Part shown: one piece after another, positions 33,467-44,025 of the stretch
Layout: each line of letters opens with the position of its first letter
Position numbering within the stretch: position 1 is the first letter of the stretch
Origin: Kineococcus rhizosphaerae
GTDB taxonomy: Bacteria; Actinomycetota; Actinomycetes; Actinomycetales; Kineococcaceae
Direction: 5' to 3'
NCBI RefSeq assembly: GCF_003002055.1
Contig: NZ_PVZF01000007.1
Coordinates: 248,001-312,000, forward strand
DNA: 64,000 bases
Notes under the pieces: model-generated
Seen by the model: only the letters and a program-made list of their open reading frames with translations
What the model was told of the DNA's origin: nothing
The model's database searches: none
Made by a program: the position numbers and the translations under genes

Positions 33467-34672
33467 TCAGGCCGGGTCGCCGAAGTCCGGGACGGGCAAC
33501 CGCACCCCGCCCTGCTTGGCCGACTCGTTCGCGACGATCCCCGGGACGGTGAACCGGGCCGCGACCCACGCGTTGACGGGCGGGTGGACGCGGTCGCGCA
33601 CGGCCACGACGAAGTCGTCGGCCAGGAAGTGGTGGGCCCCCTCGTGGCCGTTGGGCGCGCCCTCGAACTCCTTCGGCAGCCGGCTGCGGTCGTGGACCTT
33701 CGCGGTGCCGGAGCGGAAGCTGCTCAGCAACGCGGGGTCGATGTCGGTGAGGTCCTCGGGCACGTCGGAGTGCTCCCCGGGCTTCAGCTCGTCGCTGATG
33801 TCGTGAGTCGCGCCCTTGCGGTAGTCCTCGCCCTCGGTCTTGACCGTGACGACGGTGCTGGTGACGGACTGCTCCATGACCTGCTCGGTGCCGTAGAAGC
33901 GGAACCGCGACTCCGGGCCGCTCCAGTACCCGACGCGGCGGAACTCGTTGGTCCGCATGACCCCGCCGTCGGCGAGCTCGAACAGCGCCGACATGTTGGA
34001 GAAGTCGTTGCCCCAGCGGGAGACAGCCTTGTCGAAGACGCCGTCGCCGCGGGTGTCGCTGATGCCCGTGCAGCTCACGCTGACCGCGTGGGTCGGCCAG
34101 GCGCCCAGGACACCGCCGATCGCGTGGGTCGGGTAGAGCATGGGCGGGTAGCTCGCCGTCTCCTTCCAGTCCTCCCCGCCGGAGTACTGGTACGCGGCGT
34201 AGAAGCCGTTGTCCATGTCGTGGACGTAGTCGCCCTCGCCGTAGAACACCCGGCCGAACTCACCGGCCGCGATGTGCTCGCGGGCCCAGACGGTGGCGGG
34301 GTTGTAGTAGCTGGTCTCGCCCATCATGTAGGTGAGCCCGGTCTCGCGGACCTTGGCCACGATGGCCTCGACCTCGTCGACGGCGCTCGCCATCGGGACG
34401 GCGGAGTAGACGTGCTTGCCGGCCTCCAGGGCCTGGAGCACCAGCGGACCGTGCGACCAGCGCTGGGTCATGATCGCGACGGCGTCGACGTCGGAGGCCA
34501 GGGCGTCCTCGAAGCTGTCGAAGGACCCGGCCAGGCCGTGGGTCTCGACGTGCTGCCGGGCGCGTTCGGGGACGAGGTCGGTGACCCAGACCTCCTCGAC
34601 GTCGGGGTGCAGTTGCCACAGGGCGATGAAGCTCCGGGCGAACTGGCCGGTGCCGATGACAGCGATCTTCAC
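33467..34672 (-). CDS. Gfo/Idh/MocA-family oxidoreductase
   Basis: A 401-aa NAD(P)-dependent dehydrogenase. The Rossmann motif is [13 protein letters not shown] at the start, followed by [11 protein letters not shown] in place of the usual EKPxA motif. The C-terminal domain is well conserved ([18 protein letters not shown]). It likely oxidises a sugar or inositol derivative; the substrate is not inferable. Monocistronic, with its own hairpin terminator. ATG start with GGAGAG upstream. Confidence 0.88.
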   Translation of the reverse strand: MKIAVIGTGQFARSFIALWQLHPDVEEVWVTDLVPERARQHVETHGLAGSFDSFEDALASDVDAVAIMTQRWSHGPLVLQALEAGKHVYSAVPMASAVDEVEAIVAKVRETGLTYMMGETSYYNPATVWAREHIAAGEFGRVFYGEGDYVHDMDNGFYAAYQYSGGEDWKETASYPPMLYPTHAIGGVLGAWPTHAVSVSCTGISDTRGDGVFDKAVSRWGNDFSNMSALFELADGGVMRTNEFRRVGYWSGPESRFRFYGTEQVMEQSVTSTVVTVKTEGEDYRKGATHDISDELKPGEHSDVPEDLTDIDPALLSSFRSGTAKVHDRSRLPKEFEGAPNGHEGAHHFLADDFVVAVRDRVHPPVNAWVAARFTVPGIVANESAKQGGVRLPVPDFGDPA

Positions 34673-34761
34673 GAGGACTCTCCTGCGAGTCGGGGGGTGC
34701 GAACGTGCCCAGCATGGTCTACACGAGTCAATCCCGTCCAGGCGGGTCCCCCCCGGACGCA

Positions 34762-34799
34762 GGACGCCCCGGCTCGCGCGCGCGGGCCGGAGCGTCCTG
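34762..34799 (-). terminator. Hairpin after katG
   Basis: AGGACGC plus CCGGC pairs with GCCGG plus GCGTCCT across a GC-rich loop, about 33 nt after the katG stop on the minus strand. It would end the furA-katG transcript. Confidence 0.6.
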
Positions 34800-34831
34800 T
34801 CGTCGGTGCCGAGCGGGTCTCGGCGCGGGTG

Positions 34832-37541
<2,710 letters not shown>

Positions 37542-37547
37542 CCCGCC

Positions 37548-37578
37548 ATCCTGCCCAGCCAGGCTTGAACGAGTCAAG
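37548..37578 (-). promoter_or_regulatory. furA promoter with overlapping FurA-like operator
   Basis: On the minus strand: TTGACT (37577-37572), an 18-nt spacer, CAGGAT (37553-37548), 6 nt, then GTG. The transcript would start on the initiation codon. CTTGA-N5-TCAAG (37564-37578) forms a dyad over the -35, in the position of the FurA operator in mycobacteria (CTTGACT...TTC). Confidence 0.7.
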
Positions 37579-37593
37579 AACCGCGCGTCGCGT

Positions 37594-37956
37594 TCACAGC
37601 AGGTCCGCGATCCCGTACCCGCACGCCGCGGCCAGCACGGTCGTCGCGAGGGTTCCCACCAGGTTCCCGGCGGCCAGCCGCCACGCCCGCTCGCGCACCA
37701 GCCGGACGGTGTCGGTCATCGCGGTGCTGAAGGTCGTGAAGCCCCCGCAGAACCCCACCCCGAGCACGAGCCGCCAGCGCGCGTCCGCGCCGCCCGCCAC
37801 GAGGCCGGTGAGGAACCCCAGGAGCAGCGAGCCCAGGGCGTTGACCAGCAGGATCCCCCACGGGAACCGCGACGGCCAGCGCGCCCGGACGGCCCCGTCG
37901 AGGGCGAACCGGCAGGCGGCCCCGAGCCCGCCGCACAGGGCGAGCAGCACCGTCAC
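37594..37956 (-). CDS. crcB: Fluoride exporter CrcB/Fluc subunit (second copy)
   Basis: A 120-aa four-helix membrane protein of the CrcB/Fluc family: CGGLGAACRFALDG, NALGSLLLGFLTG and the pore motif GFCGGFTTFSTAMTD. Fluc channels expel fluoride as dimers; paired genes often make heterodimers. GTG 37956 overlaps the stop of the first crcB by 4 nt. No crcB riboswitch is visible upstream of the operon. Confidence 0.92.
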   Translation of the reverse strand: MTVLLALCGGLGAACRFALDGAVRARWPSRFPWGILLVNALGSLLLGFLTGLVAGGADARWRLVLGVGFCGGFTTFSTAMTDTVRLVRERAWRLAAGNLVGTLATTVLAAACGYGIADLL

Positions 37957-38357
37957 CGGGCCCTCCGGGCGGCCAGCGCGACCCCCGCGGCGACGGCCAG
38001 CAGGCCACCGGCCAGCGAGGCGGCCGCGTACCCCAGCGCGGTCCCGGCCGACCCGCCGCTGAGGAGCCGCTCGAGCTCGACGGCGAAGCTCGACCACGTC
38101 GTCAGCCCCCCGCACACGCCCGTCCCCAGCCCCAGCCGCCAGCGCCGCAGGGCCGGGGTCTCGGCACCGCGGCGCAGCAGCTCCTCGAGCAGGAACCCGA
38201 GCACGAAGGACCCGGCGAGGTTCACGGCCAGGGTCGCCAGCGGGAACGCGCCGGCGGCCGGGACGACCTCGGAGGCGGCCCAGCGCAGCAGGGTGCCGAC
38301 GGTCCCGCCCGCGGCGACGAGCAGCAGCAGCCGCGGGTCCCGGTGCGCGGCCGTCAC
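37953..38357 (-). CDS. crcB: Fluoride exporter CrcB/Fluc subunit (first copy)
   Basis: A 134-aa Fluc protein: GGTVGTLLRWAASEV, NLAGSFVLGFLLEELL, and GTGVCGGLTTWSSFAVELERLL, where Trp replaces the usual Phe of the TTFS motif. It probably forms a heterodimer with the next gene product. GTG 38357 overlaps the PNPOx stop as GTGA and is preferred to a GTG 12 nt upstream. Confidence 0.9.
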   Translation of the reverse strand: MTAAHRDPRLLLLVAAGGTVGTLLRWAASEVVPAAGAFPLATLAVNLAGSFVLGFLLEELLRRGAETPALRRWRLGLGTGVCGGLTTWSSFAVELERLLSGGSAGTALGYAAASLAGGLLAVAAGVALAARRAR

Positions 38358-38896
38358 GACCGCGTCCACCCCCCGCCCGCGCGCACGTACCGCACCCGCA
38401 CGTGCTCGCGGGAGGCCACGGCCTGCCAGAACTCCACCGAGACCGGGCGCACGACGAACACCCGCCAGGTCCCCGCAGGGACCCGTGCCCGGGCCGAGGC
38501 CGACCGGGCCGCGAAGTCGGCCTCGCTGACGTGCGGGGGTGCCTCGTGGACGTGACCGCGGACCCGGACCTGGCGCCCCAGCGCCGTCCAGTAGACCGAC
38601 AGGGCCGCGACGGGCGAGGCGAGCAGCTGCGCGCCCGCGGGCCCGGCCGTCGTCGTCGCCACCGACCAGCCGTCGGCCGAGACGTCCTTGAGGATCAGCA
38701 CGCGCGCGTCGGGCAGCCCGTCGGCGTCGACGGTGCTCAGGGTGACGGCGTGCGGTTCGGGGACCCCCGCGGCGAGGGCGTCGGCGAACCACGACCCGAA
38801 CAGGTCCAGGGGGTCCGCCGGTGCGGTCGACGGGTCGAACGCCGGCAGTTCGCGGTCGAAGACGGGCAACGCGCGCAGGGTCTCCCGGGACGGCAC
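38354..38896 (-). CDS. Pyridoxamine 5'-phosphate oxidase family protein
   Basis: A 180-aa FMN-binding split-barrel protein close to PdxH: PHAVTLSTVDADGLPDARVLILKDV, SPVAALSVYWTALGRQVRVRG and PVSVEFWQ, with a C-terminal HVRVRYVRAGGGWTRS. It is shorter than PdxH (~215 aa) and lacks the RLAP ending, so it may be a PNPOx relative acting on another substrate. It leads an operon with two crcB genes, joined by 4-nt overlaps. GTG 38896 is 6 nt after GAGGGT. Confidence 0.82.
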   Translation of the reverse strand: MPSRETLRALPVFDRELPAFDPSTAPADPLDLFGSWFADALAAGVPEPHAVTLSTVDADGLPDARVLILKDVSADGWSVATTTAGPAGAQLLASPVAALSVYWTALGRQVRVRGHVHEAPPHVSEADFAARSASARARVPAGTWRVFVVRPVSVEFWQAVASREHVRVRYVRAGGGWTRS

Positions 38897-38924
38897 GGCG
38901 CCACCCTCCCACAGCCCCCACGCA

Positions 38925-38960
38925 CGGGAGCCGCGACCTCGGGCGAGGTCGCGGCTCCCG
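38925..38960 (-). terminator. Strong hairpin after the DUF3349 gene
   Basis: A 17-bp perfect stem (arms CGGGAGCCGCGACCTCG and its complement) with a 2-nt loop, 14 nt after the DUF3349 stop. It separates the PiT-small membrane protein-DUF3349 unit from PNPOx-crcB. Confidence 0.8.
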
Positions 38961-38973
38961 GTGGTGCGGTGGT

Positions 38974-39279
38974 TCAGAACGGGCGGTCGGCCAGCGGCCA
39001 GCCCCCCGCGGCCAGGTGCGAGGACACCCGGGCGATGTCGGCCTCGGACGGCTCGTCGAGGGTGGCCTCGTTGATGAGCCGCTCGACGTCGGCGACCGTG
39101 GTCACCTCGCCCTGCTGGGCGAGCCCGACGATCGCGGACGCGATCTCGCGGACCTCGCCGTCGGTCAGCTTGCGGCGCAGCAGGCCCAGCAGCACGACGT
39201 AGTCCTGGCGCGGGACGCCGCCGGGGTACCCGGCGCGCAGCCAGTCGACGATGCGACCGGCCAGGGTGGTGGAGGTCAT
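38974..39279 (-). CDS. DUF3349 domain protein
   Basis: A 101-aa cytoplasmic helical protein of the actinobacterial DUF3349 family (VDWLRAGYPGGVPRQDYVVLLGLLRRKLTDGEVREIA). Its biochemical role is unknown. It lies 13 nt after a small membrane protein gene and is the last gene of the PiT transcript, suggesting a link to phosphate uptake that is only contextual. Confidence 0.85.
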   Translation of the reverse strand: MTSTTLAGRIVDWLRAGYPGGVPRQDYVVLLGLLRRKLTDGEVREIASAIVGLAQQGEVTTVADVERLINEATLDEPSEADIARVSSHLAAGGWPLADRPF

Positions 39280-39292
39280 GGACGGGCTCCCC

Positions 39293-39592
39293 TCACTTGT
39301 CCACGATGGTCGGGTAGACGTGCTCGAAGCTCAGGGCCTTGCCGAAGCCGCTGGCCACGATGAACGTGATGCCGAGCGCGACGGCCGCGATCACGACCGC
39401 GAAGCAGACGACGGCCAGGACCTTGCCGGCGGGGTTGCCCGGGGCGTGGCTCGTCTCGGCGTCCCCGCCGGCGCCGAAGGCCATGGCGCGGACACCGGCC
39501 GAGAACAGGACCGGCAGGCCCGCGCCGAGGACCAGGGCGACGAGCAGGATCTTCCAGAGGGCTTCACCGACGAGGGTCAGGTTCTGCAGCAC
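39293..39592 (-). CDS. Small membrane protein accompanying PiT
   Basis: A 99-aa protein with two transmembrane segments (LWKILLVALVLGAGLPVLFSAG and VLAVVCFAVVIAAVALGITFIVASG). The short polar loop between them is rich in Gly/Ala. No known domain. It lies 13 nt after the PiT gene on the same strand and probably shares its transcript; small membrane partners next to PiT genes are common in actinobacteria. Confidence 0.75.
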   Translation of the reverse strand: MLQNLTLVGEALWKILLVALVLGAGLPVLFSAGVRAMAFGAGGDAETSHAPGNPAGKVLAVVCFAVVIAAVALGITFIVASGFGKALSFEHVYPTIVDK

Positions 39593-39605
39593 GGGGGCGT
39601 TCCTC

Positions 39606-40823
39606 TCAGACCGCGGCCGGGGTGCGCTCGGCGCCCCGGCTCGCGTCCCACTCGTCGTTGACGTTGTCGGCGTGGACGGGGTTCTTGCGCGAGCGGTGCA
39701 TGACGACGACCGCGAAGGCCAGCAGCAGCAGGCTGATGACCAGCGCGCCGACGACCCCGCCGCCGAGGACGTTGCCGATCCACCACATGAGGGCGCCGAC
39801 GAGCGCGGCGGCCGGGATGGTGGTGACCCAGGCGACGACCATGCGGCCGGCGACCTTCCAGCGGACCGTCGCGCCGGGCTTGCCGAGGCCGGCGCCGAGG
39901 ACCGAGCCGGTGGTCACGTGGGTCGTGGACAGCGCGAAGCCCATGTGGCTGGAGATGAGGATGACGGCGCCGGAGGAGGTCTCGGCGGCCATGCCCTGCG
40001 GCGGGGTGATCTCGATGAGGCCCTTGCCGAGGGTGCGGATGATGCGCCAGCCGCCGAGGTAGGTCCCCGAGGCGATGGCGAGGGCGCAGACGGCCTTGAC
40101 CCAGAACGGCACCGCGTGGGTGTCGCTCCAGTGGCCCGAGGCGATGAGGCCGAGGGTGATGACGCCCATGGTCTTCTGCGCGTCGTTGGTGCCGTGGGCG
40201 AGGGAGACGAGCGAGGCGGAGCCGATCTGGCCCCAGCGGAAGCCCTGGTCGGTGTAGCGCTGCGCGACCCCGGAGACGACCTTGTGGACGAGCCAGGTGC
40301 CGACGGTCGCGACGAGCGCGGCCAGGACCGGCGAGGCGATCGCGGGGATGATGACCTTCCCCACCACGCCGTCGATCTTGGTGCCGTCGCCGTTCCAGTT
40401 GACCCCCGCCCAGCCCAGGCCGGCCACGGTGGAGCCGATGAGCCCGCCGAACAGGGCGTGCGAGGAGCTGGAGGGCAGGCCGATCAGCCAGGTCAGCAGG
40501 TTCCAGACGATGGCGCCGACGAGCCCGGCGAGCACGATGAGCAGCAGCGCCGAGCCCCCGCCCTGCAGGAGCTCGGGCTTGGGTGAGCCGTCCTTGTTCT
40601 GGATCTTGACGACGGCGTTCGAGACGGTGAGGGCGACCTCGACCGAGAGGAAGGCGCCGACGAGGTTCAGGATCCCGGAGAGCGCGACAGCCGCCTTGGG
40701 CTTGAGCGCTCCGGTGGCGATGGACGTGGCCATCGCGTTCGCGGTGTCGTGGAAGCCGTTGGTGAAGTCGAACGAGAGCGCGACGACCACGACGAGCACG
40801 AGGATGACGGTTGCAGTCTCCAC
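39606..40823 (-). CDS. pit: PiT-family low-affinity phosphate transporter
   Basis: A 405-aa inorganic phosphate symporter. The duplicated signature is visible: FDFTNGFHDTANAMATSIATGAL near the start and SLAHGTNDAQKTMGVITLGL in the second half. About ten helices. GTG 40823 is taken as start because the first helix follows directly; there is no clear ribosome binding site, and TTG 40832 is an alternative. Two exact PHO-box units (GTTCACC) lie 65-85 bp upstream, suggesting PhoP control. Confidence 0.93.
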   Translation of the reverse strand: METATVILVLVVVVALSFDFTNGFHDTANAMATSIATGALKPKAAVALSGILNLVGAFLSVEVALTVSNAVVKIQNKDGSPKPELLQGGGSALLLIVLAGLVGAIVWNLLTWLIGLPSSSSHALFGGLIGSTVAGLGWAGVNWNGDGTKIDGVVGKVIIPAIASPVLAALVATVGTWLVHKVVSGVAQRYTDQGFRWGQIGSASLVSLAHGTNDAQKTMGVITLGLIASGHWSDTHAVPFWVKAVCALAIASGTYLGGWRIIRTLGKGLIEITPPQGMAAETSSGAVILISSHMGFALSTTHVTTGSVLGAGLGKPGATVRWKVAGRMVVAWVTTIPAAALVGALMWWIGNVLGGGVVGALVISLLLLAFAVVVMHRSRKNPVHADNVNDEWDASRGAERTPAAV

Positions 40824-40886
40824 GAGGTACAAGGTTGCACCGGCGCAGCACGTGCCGGATACCGGATCCGCCCCTGGCGAAGCAAA

Positions 40887-40908
40887 GTTCACCCTGCGTT
40901 CACCACGA
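40887..40908. promoter_or_regulatory. PHO box upstream of pit
   Basis: Two adjacent 11-nt direct repeats, GTTCACCCTGC (40887-40897) and GTTCACCACGA (40898-40908), each start with the exact PhoP consensus heptamer. A third GTTCACC occurs at 40932-40938. They lie upstream of the minus-strand phosphate transporter operon. Confidence 0.7.
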
Positions 40909-40971
40909 CCGGGGAACCCCCGGTGGACGTCGTTCACCACCCCTCCGCGGGGAGGTGGGGGACCGCTCCGT

Positions 40972-41520
40972 TCAGGTCGGGACGACGCGCAGCGCGAGGT
41001 CCGCGACGCGACGCAACCGCTCCTGCCCGGCACCGTCGCGGGCGTAGGACGACAACCCCACCAGCACCACGTGGACGAAGGCGGCGAGGGTCTCGGCGTC
41101 GGGGTCCCCGTCGCGCTCCGCATCGGGGTCGCTCACCTCCTCCAGCCGGGCCGCGGTGATCGCGCGGTTCCGGGCCCGGGCCGGCGCCAGCTCCGGGGAG
41201 CTGTTGACCAGGCACCCGCGCGGGTGCGCGTCGTCGGCGTACTCCCGGGACGCGGCGTCGAGCATCAGGGCCAGCACCTGCCGGGGGGTGCCGCCGGCGG
41301 TGCCGGCCGTGGTCACCGACGCGGGGCTGGCCTCGTACCGCGCCACCGCCTCCTCGAACAGCGTCCGCTTGTCGCCGAAGGCGGCGTAGAGGCTCGGGGC
41401 GGAGATGCCCAGCTCCCGGGTGAGGTCGGCGACGGAGGTCTGCTCGTAGCCGCGCGCCCAGAACAAGAGCAGCGCCTCCTCCAGAGCAGCGTCGCGGTCG
41501 AAGCTCCGAGGGCGTCCCAC
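40972..41520 (-). CDS. TetR-family transcriptional regulator
   Basis: A 182-aa TetR-type repressor. DNA-binding helix-turn-helix is ALEEALLLFWARGYEQTSVADLTRELGISAPSLYAAFGDKRTLFEEAV (residues ~12-58). The ligand domain follows. GTG start lies 6 nt after TAGAAT, giving a leaderless mRNA. Divergent from a SnoaL-like gene; two palindromes between them are its probable operators. Confidence 0.9.
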   Translation of the reverse strand: MGRPRSFDRDAALEEALLLFWARGYEQTSVADLTRELGISAPSLYAAFGDKRTLFEEAVARYEASPASVTTAGTAGGTPRQVLALMLDAASREYADDAHPRGCLVNSSPELAPARARNRAITAARLEEVSDPDAERDGDPDAETLAAFVHVVLVGLSSYARDGAGQERLRRVADLALRVVPT

Positions 41521-41526
41521 TCGTCG

Positions 41527-41577
41527 ATTCTATATCGACCGCTACAGATCTGGTAGCGTTTTGTAGTGATCACTACA
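41527..41577. promoter_or_regulatory. TetR promoter and two palindromic operators
   Basis: TAGAAT (minus, 41532-41527) is the -10 of the tetR gene. CGCTAC-N7-GTAGCG (41540-41558) overlaps its -35 zone. TGTAGTGATCACTACA (41562-41577) is a perfect 16-bp palindrome further towards the divergent gene. Both share CTAC/GTAG half-sites, so one dimeric regulator, most likely the adjacent TetR, can bind twice. Confidence 0.7.
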
Positions 41578-41619
41578 GAACAGTGGTCCGCCGATCGCCG
41601 CCGCACCGAGGAGCACCGG

Positions 41620-42045
41620 GTGAGCACCCCCGACACGACCACCCCCACCACCGCCGACGTCACCCGCGCCTTCCTGGAGCGCCTCGGCGCGCAGGACGCC
41701 GACGGGCTGGGCGAGCTGTTCGCCGACGAGGTCGACTGGTTCGTGCCCGGGGACCCGCGGGTGACGCCCTGGACCGGCCGGCGCTCGCGCAGGGGCGAGG
41801 TGCCCGACTACTTCCACGTCCTGTGGGCCGCGCTGGAACCGGGCGCGAGCACCGTCTCCGTCGAGGCCGTCGTCACCGCCGGGGAGGACTCGGCCGTCTT
41901 CGCCGTCTTCGACCACGTGGCAGCACCCACCGGGCGCGCTTTCCACACCGACGTCGCGGTGCGCCTGACCGTGACGGGCGGGAAGATCACCCGCATGCAC
42001 CTGCACGAGGACACCGCGGCGGTCGCCGCGGCGTTCACCGTCTGA
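41620..42045 (+). CDS. SnoaL/NTF2-like protein
   Basis: A 141-aa NTF2-fold protein (DVTRAFLERLGAQDADGLGELFADEVDWFVPGD, then FDHVAAPTGRAFHTDVAVRLTVTGGKITRMHLHEDT). Such proteins are isomerases, cyclases or ligand binders. GTG 41620 is chosen because GAGGAG precedes it; an in-frame ATG at 41566 lies inside the operator. Expression is probably controlled by the divergent TetR regulator. Confidence 0.82.
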   Translation: MSTPDTTTPTTADVTRAFLERLGAQDADGLGELFADEVDWFVPGDPRVTPWTGRRSRRGEVPDYFHVLWAALEPGASTVSVEAVVTAGEDSAVFAVFDHVAAPTGRAFHTDVAVRLTVTGGKITRMHLHEDTAAVAAAFTV

Positions 42046-42093
42046 CGTCTCCCACCACGCCGCCGCCGGACGGCGCGGGTCCCGGACCGGCCG

Positions 42094-42963
42094 TCACACC
42101 AGGGGCGCGACCTCCGGCCGGCGGTCGGCCTCGAGGATCGTCCGGGCGTGCACCACGAGCAGCGGGTCGGGCTGCCCGACCACCTCGGCGTCCTTGTCGT
42201 CGTAGTCGAACAGCGACAGGACGTGGCGCATGGCGGCCAGCCGGGCCCGCTTCTTGTCGTTGGTCTTGACGACCGTCCAGGGCGCGAAGTCCGTGTCCGT
42301 CCGTTCGAACATCGCCTCCTTGGCCGCGGTGTAGTCGTCCCAACGGTCCAGGCTCGCGAGGTCCATCGGCGACAGCTTCCACTGCCGGACCGGGTCGATC
42401 TGCCGGATGAGGAACCGGGTGCGCTGCTCAGCGCGGGTCACGGAGAACCAGAACTTGACGAGGTGGACGCCGTCGTCGGTCAGCATCCGCTCGAACAGCG
42501 GGACCTGGGCCACGAAGCGGTCGTACTGCTCGGGACTGGCGAACCCCATGACCCGCTCGACACCGGCGCGGTTGTACCAGGACCGGTCGAACAGGACGAA
42601 CTCGCCGGCCGCGGGCAGGTGCTGCACGTAGCGCTGGAAGTACCACTGGGTGGACTCGCGCTCGCTGGGCTTCTCCAACGCGACGACGCGGGCGCCGCGC
42701 GGGTTGAGGTGCTCCATGAAGCGCTTGATGGTGCCGCCCTTGCCGGCCGCGTCGCGACCCTCGCACAGGACGACGAGCCGCTCACCGCTGGCCTTGAGCC
42801 ACTTCTGCAGCTTCAGCAGCTCGATCTGCAGGAGCCGCTTCTCGTGTTCGTACTCCGGGCGGCTCAGGCGCGTCTCGTACGGGTAGTCCTCGCGCCAGGT
42901 GTCGGCCGCGCGCCCGTCGGCGAGGAGGAGCTCGGGCTCGTCCTCGTCGTCACGGACGGACAT
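42094..42963 (-). CDS. ppk2: Polyphosphate kinase 2 (PPK2 family)
   Basis: A 289-aa PPK2 that transfers phosphate between polyphosphate and nucleotides. Walker A is CEGRDAAGKGG (residues ~67-77), Walker B FVLFDRSWYNRAGVE, and the lid module RFLIRQIDPVRQWKLSPMDLASLDRWDDY. Single-domain class I type. A three-unit PHO-box-like repeat lies 64-96 bp upstream in the coding orientation, so phosphate starvation control is likely. ATG 42963 begins the conserved N terminus. Confidence 0.94.
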   Translation of the reverse strand: MSVRDDEDEPELLLADGRAADTWREDYPYETRLSRPEYEHEKRLLQIELLKLQKWLKASGERLVVLCEGRDAAGKGGTIKRFMEHLNPRGARVVALEKPSERESTQWYFQRYVQHLPAAGEFVLFDRSWYNRAGVERVMGFASPEQYDRFVAQVPLFERMLTDDGVHLVKFWFSVTRAEQRTRFLIRQIDPVRQWKLSPMDLASLDRWDDYTAAKEAMFERTDTDFAPWTVVKTNDKKRARLAAMRHVLSLFDYDDKDAEVVGQPDPLLVVHARTILEADRRPEVAPLV

Positions 42964-43573
42964 GCCGAGGTCAGGGGTCAGCTGCACGGACGCATGGAAC
43001 CGCCGGTCCGTCCTCGCCGGAGGTCGCACGGGTGACGGCGGGGTGAACTCTGCCTGAACAGGACGACCGGTCCGTGCTCGTCGGGACGGGTCGACGAGGC
43101 CTGTTGTGCGACGTCGCGGACGGAACGCCGGAGTCTTCCAGGACGTGCAGGACGGAACGTCGTACCGTTCCCCGGCCGGCGGACCGCACCGGGTGTCGCG
43201 GGACTCCCTCCGGTTCCACAAGGGTCGGGGCTGTGAGAACGGTTTCCGAGCCACCCGCCGGCGCAGGAGGTTCCCGCTCCGGGGCGGCGGCGTCCGGAAC
43301 TCCCGGAGCGGGACGTTCCGCCGGTCCCCCGCGGTGGGCGCCCAGCCGGCGCGGGGTCCGCTCCTGGACGCCCGTCGGTGCGGGAGTTCCGGGTCACCGG
43401 TCGTTCACCCAGGGGTTTCGTCGACCGGCTGGAGTTCGAGGGTTCCACCCCCGGCCAGGCCGTCCACGGCGCGAACCCGACCGGTCTGCGACCGCCGGGG
43501 TCCGGTGGTCCCGTGGACCACCAGACCCCACCTTTGTCCTGACATGAGCGGCACCAGCCGCTACCCTGCCCGC
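42964..43573. other. 610-bp noncoding region between ppk2 and the thioesterase gene
   Basis: It contains the PHO box of ppk2 (43027-43059), two direct copies of GGACGGAACGYCG (43118-43130 and 43150-43162) and a perfect 8-bp hairpin GGTGGTCC-cgt-GGACCACC (43504-43522). An open plus-strand frame runs through part of it, but codon and residue composition (Arg/Pro/Gly) are those of noncoding GC-rich DNA. A promoter for an RNA could be hidden here. Confidence 0.5.
43027..43059 (-). promoter_or_regulatory. PHO box upstream of ppk2
   Basis: On the minus strand, three consecutive 11-nt units: GTTCAGGCAGA, GTTCACCCCGC and CGTCACCCGTG. The middle unit has the exact PhoP heptamer GTTCACC, and the flanking ones differ at two positions or fewer. 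They read towards ppk2. Confidence 0.62.
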
Positions 43574-44005
43574 ATGGCGCCGCACCCCGACGAGGACTCC
43601 ATCAACTTCCGGACCCGCAAGTGGGTCCGCCCGGAGGACCTCAACGCCAACGGGACGCTGTTCGGCGGCAGCCTGCTGCGCTGGATCGACGAGGAGGCCG
43701 CGATCTACGCGATCCTCCAGCTCGGCAACGGCAAGGTCGTCACGAAGTACATCTCCGAGATCAACTTCGTCTCCTCGGCGCGGCAGGGCGACCTCATCGA
43801 GATGGGGCTGCGCGCCACGGACTTCGGCCGCACGTCGCTGACCATGCGCGCCGAGGTCCGGAACATGATCACCCGGCAGTCCATCCTGACGATCGAGAAG
43901 ATCGTGTTCGTCAACCTCGGCCCCGACGGGCTGCCGATGCCGCACGGGTACACGACGATCACGTACGACCGCGACCGGATCCCGAGCACGACGCCGGGGA
44001 CCTGA
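43574..44005 (+). CDS. Acyl-CoA thioesterase (hotdog fold)
   Basis: A 143-aa YciA/BACH-like thioesterase: RPEDLNANGTLFGGSLLRWIDEEAAIYAIL (with the catalytic Asn/Asp-Glu region), followed by ISEINFVSSARQGDLIEMG. It hydrolyses acyl-CoAs to free acids. ATG 43574 follows TACCCT by 6 nt, with a TGACAT -35-like element 16 nt further up, so the mRNA seems leaderless; ATG 43544 is an in-frame alternative. Confidence 0.88.
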   Translation: MAPHPDEDSINFRTRKWVRPEDLNANGTLFGGSLLRWIDEEAAIYAILQLGNGKVVTKYISEINFVSSARQGDLIEMGLRATDFGRTSLTMRAEVRNMITRQSILTIEKIVFVNLGPDGLPMPHGYTTITYDRDRIPSTTPGT

Positions 44006-44025
44006 CGGCACCGGAGCGCACCCGG

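Noticed and set aside
37897-38924. Fluoride riboswitch before the crcB genes
   Set aside because: The crcB genes are coupled to PNPOx by 4-nt overlaps, and the short gap before PNPOx has no crcB-motif features.
41540-41577. Short CRISPR-like repeat pair
   Set aside because: Only two dyads with different sequences and no spacer pattern; they fit TetR operators. No CRISPR array or cas gene is in the window.
42964-43573. An open plus-strand frame running into the thioesterase gene
   Set aside because: Arg/Pro/Gly-rich translation without family resemblance; the conserved hotdog fold begins at 43574 with a good -10 at the right distance.
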